Origin: Microbispora corallina
GTDB taxonomy: Bacteria > Actinomycetota > Actinomycetes > Streptosporangiales > Streptosporangiaceae
Direction: 5' to 3'
Assembly (NCBI RefSeq): GCF_016863035.1
Contig: NZ_BOOC01000001.1
Span: 404,133 to 468,132, forward strand
DNA: 64,000 bases
Shown here: positions 16,211 through 23,172 of the stretch, piece after piece
How positions within the stretch are numbered: the first letter of the stretch is position 1
Layout of the letters: each line of letters begins with the position of its first letter
The notes under the pieces: model-generated
The model's input: only the letters and a program-made list of their open reading frames with translations
Databases searched by the model: none
Told to the model about the DNA's origin: nothing
Translations under genes and position numbers: made by a program

Positions 16211-16738
16211 ATGGTCATCCGACGCGCCGAACCGGCGGACGCCGAGGCGATCGCCGTCGTCCACGTCCGCTCGTGGCAGGCCGCCTACGCCGGCCTGATG
16301 CCCCAGGATCATCTGGACGGCCTGACCCCCGCCATGCGCCTCCCGCTGTGGGAGCGGTTGCTCCGGGAGCCCTCCTGGCCGCGTACGGGCTTCCTGGTGG
16401 CGGAGCGGGACGGCTCCGTGGCGGGATTCGCCGGGTTCGGCCCGGGACGGGACGCGGACGTCGCCCCCGAGACCACGGCGGAGATCACCACGATCTACCT
16501 TCTGCCCGAGATGTGGGGTGCCGGGCTCGGCTCCCGCCTGATGACGGCGGCGGTGGACGCGATGTCCGCCGCGGGGTACGAGCAGGCGACCCTCTGGGTC
16601 GTCGACGCCAATGCGCGCGCCCGCCGGTTCTACGAGCGCACCGGCTGGCGTCCGGACGGGGCGGTCCAGCGGGACGACTCGGACGGCTTCCCGCTGACCG
16701 AGATCCGCTACCGACGGGCGCTGGAGCCGCGCGGCTGA
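16211..16738 (+). CDS. GNAT family N-acetyltransferase
   Basis: A 175-residue acetyl-CoA-dependent acetyltransferase. It opens MVIRRAEPADAEAIAVVHVR, has an acceptor-site AAYAGLMPQDHLDGL, a core strand TAEITTIYLLPEMWGAGLGS with the acetyl-CoA loop (MWGAGLGSRLM) and the terminal NARARRFYERTGWRPDGAVQ. This layout is typical of single-domain ribosomal or small-molecule GNATs. RBS AGGTAGGACACAGCG precedes the ATG. Its 3' end overlaps the converging SRPBCC gene by 31 bp. Confidence 0.9.
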   Translation: MVIRRAEPADAEAIAVVHVRSWQAAYAGLMPQDHLDGLTPAMRLPLWERLLREPSWPRTGFLVAERDGSVAGFAGFGPGRDADVAPETTAEITTIYLLPEMWGAGLGSRLMTAAVDAMSAAGYEQATLWVVDANARARRFYERTGWRPDGAVQRDDSDGFPLTEIRYRRALEPRG

Positions 16739-17226
16739 CGCTGCACGGCGGCCGCGAGGTCGTTCAGCCAGCGCTCGTGGTTGGCCCTCAGGCGGGCCGG
16801 GCCGTACAGGAGGGGCAGGAACGGCCCGGCGAGCGACTCCTCGACCGTCACCCTCGTCCGCCCGCCGGGAAGGGGCTCCAGGACATGCCGGTCCACCGCC
16901 CGGTACACCAGGAACGTCCCGGTCCAGATCAGTTCGCGCTCCGGCTCCACCACGGCGAACCGCGAGCGCAGCGCGATCCCGTTCAGCCGCCAGCGGAACC
17001 GCTCCCCCGGCCGCACCTCGCCCGCTTCCAGGACGCGGATCCCCGTGGCCCAGCCGGCCCACGAGGCGAGATCCGTCATGACGGCCCACACGCGCGCCGG
17101 GGACGCGTCCACGACGAGGCTGGACGACGACACGAGCGGCGCCCGGTCGTCGATCCGGCCGCGACCGGCGTACGCGTCGTGCAGAACGGCCAGGGACGGC
17201 CCGGTGTAGAGCAGCTTGCCCGTCAT
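16708..17226 (-). CDS. SRPBCC (START/Bet v1-like) lipid-binding-fold protein
   Basis: A 172-residue protein with the hydrophobic-cavity fold used by polyketide cyclases and lipid carriers. Key features are SSSSLVVDASPARVWAVMTD and WAGWATGIRVLEAGEVRPGE at the N-terminal half, and the long C-terminal helix PFLPLLYGPARLRANHERWL. ATG 17226 is preferred over 17229 because GAGGAG is then five bases away. Downstream it overlaps the acetyltransferase gene on the other strand. Upstream lies a palindrome at 17253-17264 in its promoter. Ligand unknown. Confidence 0.8.
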   Translation of the reverse strand: MTGKLLYTGPSLAVLHDAYAGRGRIDDRAPLVSSSSLVVDASPARVWAVMTDLASWAGWATGIRVLEAGEVRPGERFRWRLNGIALRSRFAVVEPERELIWTGTFLVYRAVDRHVLEPLPGGRTRVTVEESLAGPFLPLLYGPARLRANHERWLNDLAAAVQRQPRGSSARR

Positions 17227-17252
17227 CATCGCTCCTCGATGGAATCATCGCT

Positions 17253-17264
17253 CTCTTGCAAGAG
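17253..17264. promoter_or_regulatory. 12-bp palindrome (CTCTTGCAAGAG) in the SRPBCC promoter
   Basis: A perfect palindrome, flanked by ATCG/CGAT so that the symmetry is partly extended, lies 26 bp upstream of the SRPBCC start codon. The size fits a MarR- or TetR-like dimer site. The cognate regulator is not in the immediate surroundings. Confidence 0.4.
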
Positions 17265-17349
17265 CGATGCTCTCTCTTCATTCGCGGCACGTCAAGGGGC
17301 GGCGTAAAACGGATTGCTCCGGACGGGAGGCGAGGCGCCAGAATGCCTC

Positions 17350-17991
17350 ATGCTGATCGACCACTGGCCCCTGCTCGGGCTGCGCCTGAGGACCGGCCGC
17401 CTCGAACTGCGACTGCCCGATGAGGAGGAGTTGGCCGAGCTGGCCGACGTGGCCGCGAAGGGGGTCCATGAGCCGGACCGGCGGCCGTTCCTGCGGCCCT
17501 GGAGCGACCTGCCTCCGGCGGAGCGGGCGCGTGAGGTGGTGCAGCGCCACTGGCGCCGTCGCGGTTCGTGGACGCCTCGGGACTGGTCGCTCGACCTGAC
17601 GGTCTTCGAGGACGGCCATCCGGTGGGGATCCAGCAGGTCGGGGCGCAGGACTTCGGGATACTCCGGGAGGTGCGGACGGGGTCGTGGCTCGGCCTGGAG
17701 CATCAGGGCCGGGGCATCGGGCGGTCCATGCGGTCGGCCGTCCTGCATCTCGCCTTCGCCGGCCTCGGGGCCTCGGAGGCGACCACCATGTCGTTCGCGG
17801 ACAACCCCGCCCCGCTGCGGATCTCCCGGCGGCTCGGCTACCGCCCCGACGGCATCGCCCGGGACATCGTGGATGGTGAGGCAGTCGTCACCGAGCGGCT
17901 GCGCCTGACCCGCTCGGACTGGGAGCTCACGGACCGGCCGGAGGTCTCGGTCGCCGGGCTCGGCCCCTGCCTGGCGCTCTTCGGCGCCTGA
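17350..17991 (+). CDS. RimJ/RimL-type GNAT acetyltransferase
   Basis: From ATG 17350 (MLIDHWPLLGLRLRTGRLEL) the 213-residue protein shows the TxRLxLR opening of RimJ/RimL enzymes, HPVGIQQVGAQDFG as the core strand, the acetyl-CoA-binding GLEHQGRGIGRSMRSAVLHL and a closing LRISRRLGYRPDGI. It probably acetylates an N-terminus or small amine. An in-frame start at 17314 is possible but the family begins at the later one. It ends 11 bp before the converging small membrane-protein gene. Confidence 0.88.
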   Translation: MLIDHWPLLGLRLRTGRLELRLPDEEELAELADVAAKGVHEPDRRPFLRPWSDLPPAERAREVVQRHWRRRGSWTPRDWSLDLTVFEDGHPVGIQQVGAQDFGILREVRTGSWLGLEHQGRGIGRSMRSAVLHLAFAGLGASEATTMSFADNPAPLRISRRLGYRPDGIARDIVDGEAVVTERLRLTRSDWELTDRPEVSVAGLGPCLALFGA

Positions 17992-18002
17992 GGGGCCGCA
18001 GG

Positions 18003-18206
18003 TTAGACCTCGCAGGGGGAGGGGACGTTCCGGGCCTCGTCGACGGGCTGGGGGGCGGGGGCACTCGGGTGGCGCCTTCCCAGGTGACGGTCGGCGGGGC
18101 GGTAGCGGACCATGGCCAGCGCGAGGATCGCCAGCCAGAGGAGGACGCCCCCGACCGCCACCACGATCGCCGCCGGTTCCAGAACCACTATGTCGTACAC
18201 GTCCAT
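18003..18206 (-). CDS. small single-helix membrane protein
   Basis: A 67-residue protein: MDVYDIVVLEPAAIVVAVGG, continuing as VLLWLAILALAMVRYRPADR, gives one strong transmembrane helix (about residues 12-33) with a short acidic outside segment and a basic, proline-rich cytoplasmic tail. GGAGG lies five bases upstream of ATG 18206. No family recognised. A dyad AAGTA-n6-TACTT at 18268-18283 lies in its promoter region and may be an operator. Confidence 0.7.
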   Translation of the reverse strand: MDVYDIVVLEPAAIVVAVGGVLLWLAILALAMVRYRPADRHLGRRHPSAPAPQPVDEARNVPSPCEV

Positions 18207-18290
18207 GGTGTCCTCCGCTTCCCTCGGCCGCGGGGGCCGCGACCATCCGTCTGGTAATTGTCCAGGGAAGTATCAGACTACTTAACGACT

Positions 18291-18362
18291 CCTTTTCTTG
18301 AAAGCTTCCAGACAGGGTGCGTCACTACCTTGTATGGAGACCAAGGAATGGTCAAGAAAAGG
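18291..18362. repeat. nested inverted repeat between the small membrane gene and the histidine kinase
   Basis: CCTTTTCTTGA (18291-18301) and TCAAGAAAAGG (18352-18362) are perfect complements 50 bp apart. Inside, CCTTG (18328-18332) pairs with CAAGG (18342-18346). It lies 12 bp beyond the histidine-kinase stop and upstream of the small membrane gene. It may terminate the kinase transcript, or be paired operator half-sites of a regulator acting on the small gene. Confidence 0.5.
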
Positions 18363-18374
18363 TAATGCCGATAA

Positions 18375-19697
18375 TCACCAGCACGGTCCGGACGGATCGG
18401 CGAGGCCGGCCCGGAGCCGGGTCTCCTCGTCCCGACGGGACCCGCACGGAATGAACGCCGACAGCGAGAAGCCGCCCTCCCGGGTGGGAGCGGCCTCCAC
18501 CCTGCCGCCCACGAGGCCGACCCGCTCACGCAGGCCGCCGAGCCCATAGCCGGACTCGACGTAGTGGGCCGGGCGACCGGCGGCCTCCTGCGCCGGCGCG
18601 CCCCTGCCGTTGACCACCCTCACCGCCACCTCGCCGTTCCGCAGGCCGCAGCTGACGTGGACGTCGGCGCCCGGGGCGTGCTTGCGCACGTTGTTGAGCC
18701 CCTCCTGGACGACCCGGTAGCTCGCGTGCTGGACCGACCGGGACAGCGCCTCCTCCGGAACGTCGAGCCGCAGGCCCACGCGCAGGCCCGTGGCCCGGGC
18801 CTCGGACACCAGGGTCTCGATGGCCGCCACGCCGGCGGCCGAGGCCGGCACCTCGTCGCTGCGCAGCACGGTGAGCAGCTCGCGCAGCTCGGTGAGGGCC
18901 TGGACGGCCTTGTCCTCGATGGTCCCGGCGAGCCGGCGGATCTCCCGCCGGTCGTCGGTGTCGGGAATGATCCCGGCGTTGAGCGCCATGGAGGTCACGG
19001 CGTGCGTCACGGTGTCGTGGAGCTCCCCGGCGATCCGCCGGCGCTCCCGCCAGGCGGCGCACTCCTCCCGCGCCCGCACGCCGGCCCGCAGCTCCTGGAC
19101 CATGCCCCGGTAGCGGCACACCCACGTGCCGACGAGCGCGGGGAGGACCACGGGCATCAGCCCGCGGATCAGGCACAAATAGAGGTTCTCGTCGGTGTAC
19201 GGGTTCACGTAGTCGACGGCCACGTACACGACGAGCATGCCGGCCGCCACCCACTGCCAGCGGCGGACCGTGTTGTACGCGGTCATGGAGTACGCCGCCA
19301 GGGTGAGCGGCACGACCACGCCCGTGACGCAGGCGCAGACGACCCCTGCGACGATCATCGGCCAGGCCAGGCGGCGGCGGAGCGGCATGGTCGCGGCCGT
19401 GACCACGCCCAGGACGATCTCGATGGGGTCGGGGACCGGCCCCCACAGCGAGAAGGTCCGGCCGATCAGCGCCGTGGGGATGACGGACGCGAGGACCGCC
19501 GCCACCAGGAGGAGGTCGCCGATCTCACCGGAGCCCCACCCGATGAACTTGGGGGACTTCTCCTTCACCGACGGCCACAGCCGTCGCGCGGGCGGACTGC
19601 CGGCCACCAGAGAGGACAAACCTTGGACATAGGGGGTCAGGGACCTCGCTCCGGGGCGGATCCTGACCAGGGGTTCGCTGATTCCGGAAAGACGCAC
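18375..19697 (-). CDS. orphan sensor histidine kinase (HisKA_3 / NarL-type)
   Basis: A 440-residue kinase. Five or six hydrophobic segments between residues 60 and 200 (LLLVAAVLASVIPTALIG, MIVAGVVCACVTGVVVPLTL) form the sensor. A dimerisation helix with the phospho-acceptor reads RRRIAGELHDTVTHAVTSMA. The ATP-binding domain has an N box VVQEGLNNVRKHAPG and a G box ESGYGLGGLRERVGL. No response-regulator gene is adjacent, so its partner is elsewhere. The GTG at 19697 is the longest start; a GTG at 19568 (VKEKSPKF) is also possible, since no clear RBS distinguishes them. Confidence 0.85.
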   Translation of the reverse strand: MRLSGISEPLVRIRPGARSLTPYVQGLSSLVAGSPPARRLWPSVKEKSPKFIGWGSGEIGDLLLVAAVLASVIPTALIGRTFSLWGPVPDPIEIVLGVVTAATMPLRRRLAWPMIVAGVVCACVTGVVVPLTLAAYSMTAYNTVRRWQWVAAGMLVVYVAVDYVNPYTDENLYLCLIRGLMPVVLPALVGTWVCRYRGMVQELRAGVRAREECAAWRERRRIAGELHDTVTHAVTSMALNAGIIPDTDDRREIRRLAGTIEDKAVQALTELRELLTVLRSDEVPASAAGVAAIETLVSEARATGLRVGLRLDVPEEALSRSVQHASYRVVQEGLNNVRKHAPGADVHVSCGLRNGEVAVRVVNGRGAPAQEAAGRPAHYVESGYGLGGLRERVGLVGGRVEAAPTREGGFSLSAFIPCGSRRDEETRLRAGLADPSGPCW

Positions 19698-19740
19698 GTT
19701 TCAGATTAAGTCGATCATATCCAGGCATTACAGCACCGGT

Positions 19741-19818
19741 AGGAAAATATGCATTTCCTTGGGGACTTCTTTGCGCCCGGCTAACTTTGTTTACGTATTT
19801 CCCGCGCTGACGTCAGCG
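19741..19818. promoter_or_regulatory. dyads upstream of the histidine kinase
   Basis: AGGAAA-n7-TTTCCT (19741-19759) and the 14-bp palindrome CGCTGACGTCAGCG (19805-19818) lie in an AT-richer intergenic stretch between the kinase start and the stop of the next gene. The first may be an operator for the kinase; the second could be an operator or a weak terminator for the large membrane-protein gene ending at 19864. Confidence 0.4.
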
Positions 19819-19863
19819 TACGCCTTTCCTGGGGGAATCGGATGACGGGTGGCGGTTCTCCCC

Positions 19864-21915
19864 TCAACTGCTCGTGGTGCCGCTCGTGCGGGACCTGATC
19901 CCGCTGACGCGGCGCAGGATGTCCCACCAGAACGGCGCGCCGAACAGCAGGGCGATCAGCGTGACGAGGAAGCCCGGCCAGTGGCCCGGCGCCGACAGGC
20001 GGCTCCACCAGTCGCCCGCCTTCCACTGCCATGAGGGGGTGCCGTCGGTGCTCATGGTGACGCTGACCGGGGCGTGCGTGAAGATCTTGACGAACGCCGG
20101 GGTGCTGAGCACGTCGGTCACGCAGGCGTAGGCGTCCTGCTCGGGGGCGCACTGCTCCCGCAGTGGGGCCAGGGCCTGCGGACCCGACTGGGCGAAGGCC
20201 GTCACCTCGCTGCGGTAGGCGTTGTCCGTCAGCAGCGTCTTGCCGTACTCCAGGGCGTCCATGCTGAAGACGAGGGTCACGATGAGACCCAGCGCGACGA
20301 CGACCCAGCGGACGTAACGCCGGTAGAGGAGGCTGAGGCGCTCCATCTCCCCGTCGAACCACTCCTCGATGCCCCGCCGTAACGCCTCCATGTCGTCGCT
20401 GGCCCTGTCGAGGACCGCCTTGAGGGGGCGGTAGAAGGGGCTCTTCAGGCTGTCGAGGTCGCGCATGAGCGCCTCGACCCCGCCGTACTCGGTCGCGATC
20501 TCCATGACGGCGACGGCGAAGCGGGCCGGCGGGATCTGGGCGATGCTCGTCTTCCCCCGCTTGGCATGGTCGATCTCCTGCAGCCGCTCGTAGAGCAACT
20601 CGGCCATCGACTTGCCCAGGCCCGGAGGCACGACCCGCGGCGCGACGTCCGCCGCCGCGTCGGGCGCGGCTGTCGCGGGCGATGCGACCCCGGCCTCCTG
20701 GGCGTCCGCCTGCCCGGCGGGCTGGGCCGGATCGGCGGCGCCGTCCGACGTGGCGGCCCCGGCGGCTGTCGCGGCCGTCGCGGCCGCGGCAGTTGTCGCG
20801 GGCGTCGCGGCCGTCGCGGCCCCGCCTGCTGCGGCGGCACCAGCGTCCGTGGTCGCTCCGGTGGCGGCGCCCGTGGTGTCGGTCAGCGACGAAGCCGGGA
20901 CGGGCTCGGCCGGCCGCGGGAACTCCACGGCGTCCGCCTGCTCGGCCGAGTGCGCCGGGTCGAGATCGGCGCCGTCGACCGACGACATCACGACCCGCCC
21001 GTCCGTTGCCGCGAACTCCACGCCGTCCGCCTGCTCGGCCGTGTGCGCGGGGTCGAGGTCGCCCTCCCCCGCCGAGTCGCCCTCCCCCGCCGACAGGACG
21101 GGGACGCGGCCGGCCGCCGCTCCGAACTCGACCCCGTCCGCCCGCTCCGCCACGTGCCCGGGATCCGCCGCGACGCCGGTGGGGGCGTCGGCGGGGAGCG
21201 AGGCGGTGACGCGGGAGGACGGGCCGCCGCTCTCGGCAGGCACGGTCCGGGGCTCCGCGGGGCTCGCGGACGCCGACGGGTCTGGGGCGCCAGCAGGCGG
21301 AGTGGGGGACGCAGGCTCGCCGGGGCTCGCGGACGCCGACGGGTCCGTGGCGGAGGCCGGCGGAGTGGGGGGCGCGGGCTCCGCGGACGCAGTGGAGGGT
21401 TCGCCGGCCGGGGGGTCGCCCGCGGCCATCCGCTCGGCGGCGACCGAGTCCGGCGCGGGGGCGAGCGGAGGACTCTCCACGGGCGGCGGCTGCGGGTTGA
21501 ACCGCGGCCGCGGATCCTTGCCGAACGGCAGCCTCGCGAAGACGCCGAGCACGGTCGCAGGAAGCCGGGACCGGCCCTCGGCGGGGGGCGGCAGCAGGTC
21601 CATCAGGGGCGCCCGGAGCCGGCGGCCCAGCCCCTTCAGCGCCCCGAGCACACGGTCGAGCACGCGCAGCGGTGCGGCCACCTTGTCGGCCGTCTCAGCC
21701 CCGTCCAGGGTGTCGCGCAGGTACGCCCAGAGGAACTTGCTGCGGATGCCGAGCAGCCGGACGATGCCCTCGTTGAGGCCGCTCACCAGAAGCGACAACA
21801 GGAGGAAGGCCAGGATCAGACCGATGGCGAGGTCCGCGTAGTACGAGATCAATGAGATCACCCGCACCGTTGATACACCGTCACTGATCGCGATGGCAAC
21901 GCTTCGGACAATCAC
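19864..21915 (-). CDS. large membrane protein with a repetitive acidic/Pro-Ala linker
   Basis: A 683-residue protein from GTG 21915 (behind GGAGGAG). N-terminal helix: YADLAIGLILAFLLLSLLVS followed by GLNEGIVRLLGIRSKFLWAY. A linker of about 300 residues, rich in Pro, Ala, Ser and Thr, contains an imperfect tandem unit of the form DPAHxAEQADGVEF, at least three times (about DNA 20920-21180) plus a fourth degenerate copy. The C-terminal part has EEWFDGEMERLSLLYRRYVR, two more helices, a CAPEQDAYAC pair of cysteines outside and a final helix with FWWDILRR. This N/C-terminal frame occurs in actinobacterial membrane proteins of unknown function; the repeats look specific. It probably shares an operon with 21961-22797. 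Confidence 0.75.
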   Translation of the reverse strand: MIVRSVAIAISDGVSTVRVISLISYYADLAIGLILAFLLLSLLVSGLNEGIVRLLGIRSKFLWAYLRDTLDGAETADKVAAPLRVLDRVLGALKGLGRRLRAPLMDLLPPPAEGRSRLPATVLGVFARLPFGKDPRPRFNPQPPPVESPPLAPAPDSVAAERMAAGDPPAGEPSTASAEPAPPTPPASATDPSASASPGEPASPTPPAGAPDPSASASPAEPRTVPAESGGPSSRVTASLPADAPTGVAADPGHVAERADGVEFGAAAGRVPVLSAGEGDSAGEGDLDPAHTAEQADGVEFAATDGRVVMSSVDGADLDPAHSAEQADAVEFPRPAEPVPASSLTDTTGAATGATTDAGAAAAGGAATAATPATTAAAATAATAAGAATSDGAADPAQPAGQADAQEAGVASPATAAPDAAADVAPRVVPPGLGKSMAELLYERLQEIDHAKRGKTSIAQIPPARFAVAVMEIATEYGGVEALMRDLDSLKSPFYRPLKAVLDRASDDMEALRRGIEEWFDGEMERLSLLYRRYVRWVVVALGLIVTLVFSMDALEYGKTLLTDNAYRSEVTAFAQSGPQALAPLREQCAPEQDAYACVTDVLSTPAFVKIFTHAPVSVTMSTDGTPSWQWKAGDWWSRLSAPGHWPGFLVTLIALLFGAPFWWDILRRVSGIRSRTSGTTSS

Positions 21916-21960
21916 GGTCTCCTCCTCTCCCGGCATCCGGCGCAGCAGGGACGAACGGGG

Positions 21961-22797
21961 TCAGAACACCCGGCCCACGATGAAGCGTTGGGCGCCTCCG
22001 CGTGACACCTCATAGCGGAGCGACAGTCCGACCGGCTCCCTGACGGAGGGATCCGAGCCTGCGGGCCGGGCCTCGGCCGCGGCGATGTCGGCCGCCGTCA
22101 CGGTCAGCTCCGCCGGCACCGCGCGGCTCCCCCGCCCGGGGTAACAGGCCACATCCGTGAACAGGCGGGTGACGAGAACCTGGGCCAGCCCGTGCAGGAC
22201 GTGCGTCCACCACGCGGCCTCGCCGGCCTTCGGCCCCAGGCCGCCCGGCTCGCCGACGCGCAGTTCGGGGACCCCGAGGCGGGCCAGGCCCAGTGTGCGG
22301 AGGCCCAGCCCGTCTCGCTCGCCGGAGGCCTCCACCCGGATCCACCGCGCGACCCCGAAGTCGCCCACGGCGGCGAGCGGCGGCGGTCGCCAGGGGTCCG
22401 GCAGGAGGCGGGCGGCGTCGACGTCGACCCGGACACCTCCGCTGACGGCCGCCACCGCGTCGACCGCGTGCGACCCGGCCCACAGATGCAGCGGCGGCCA
22501 GCCCGGAGGAGCCGCGCAGGTGACCAGCAGGTGGGACGAACGGCCGGACAGAAGGGGGAACAACGGCTCCAGCTCCGGCGAGCATTCACCGCAGCAGACG
22601 ATCTCCAGCACGGGCGCGAGGGCGGGATCGTCGGCCCCCGTCTCCCTGATCCTCAGGCCGACCGGAGGCGGCTCGTCGGGCCAGGGCAGGGAGGACCACC
22701 GATCCTCCACCAGGGCCGTGGGATCGGCGGGGATGCGTGCGGGCGCGGCCACCAGGTAGGCGGCCTCCAGGACCGTGGGAACGGGCAGCAGGATCAC
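21961..22797 (-). CDS. hypothetical protein, likely co-transcribed with the large membrane protein
   Basis: From GTG 22797 (VILLPVPTVLEAAYLVAAPA) about 278 residues, mixed alpha/beta with many Pro and Trp: VGLRIRETGADDPALAPVLE, a cysteine pair in IVCCGECSPE, CAAPPGWPPLHLW, and SVREPVGLSLRYEVSRGGAQ near the end. No membrane segment and no recognised family. An upstream in-frame ATG at 22887 would add 30 residues, but that stretch lacks domain-like sequence; no good RBS decides. It ends 45 bp before the start of the large membrane-protein gene on the same strand, so a shared transcript is likely. Confidence 0.6.
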   Translation of the reverse strand: MILLPVPTVLEAAYLVAAPARIPADPTALVEDRWSSLPWPDEPPPVGLRIRETGADDPALAPVLEIVCCGECSPELEPLFPLLSGRSSHLLVTCAAPPGWPPLHLWAGSHAVDAVAAVSGGVRVDVDAARLLPDPWRPPPLAAVGDFGVARWIRVEASGERDGLGLRTLGLARLGVPELRVGEPGGLGPKAGEAAWWTHVLHGLAQVLVTRLFTDVACYPGRGSRAVPAELTVTAADIAAAEARPAGSDPSVREPVGLSLRYEVSRGGAQRFIVGRVF

Positions 22798-23172
22798 GTC
22801 CGAGACGGTGCCAGCCGGCCGTGTCTCCTCACCGACCCGAACCCGGTTCTGGGGACAACCGGCTGCGCCGGACCGATTCGCGTGCATACGGGCCCCGGCC
22901 CCGGGTAGTGCGCAGCCCGGTGGGGAACGCGTCCCCGGGGGACAGACGGGGACGCTCCTCGGGAGCCGCCCGGGCAGCCGTCGCGGGCGGCTCCCGGACT
23001 ACCCGGCCGCCGCCCAGCGAACCCGGCCCCGACCGCCGTCACTCCACCCGCCGCCCTCCCGACCGGCCGCCCTCCCGCACGCCGGCGTCGGGCCGCCCGA
23101 CCGGCGTATCCGCCGCAGCCACATCTCCCGTCGCCGGACGACGGGCAACGTGAGCGGCGAGAGGCCGACGCG
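22798..23172. other. intergenic, one hairpin, no gene seen
   Basis: No supported gene. GCGTCCCC (22929-22936) and GGGGACGC (22948-22955) form an 8-bp stem with an 11-base loop that may end the sigma/glycoside-hydrolase transcript coming from the right. The remainder is GC-rich without clear signals. Confidence 0.4.

Noticed and set aside
20920..21450. CRISPR-like or tandem DNA array in the repetitive part of the large membrane gene
   Set aside because: Repeats are imperfect, follow the reading frame and encode a Pro/Ala linker; there are no regular spacers or cas genes.
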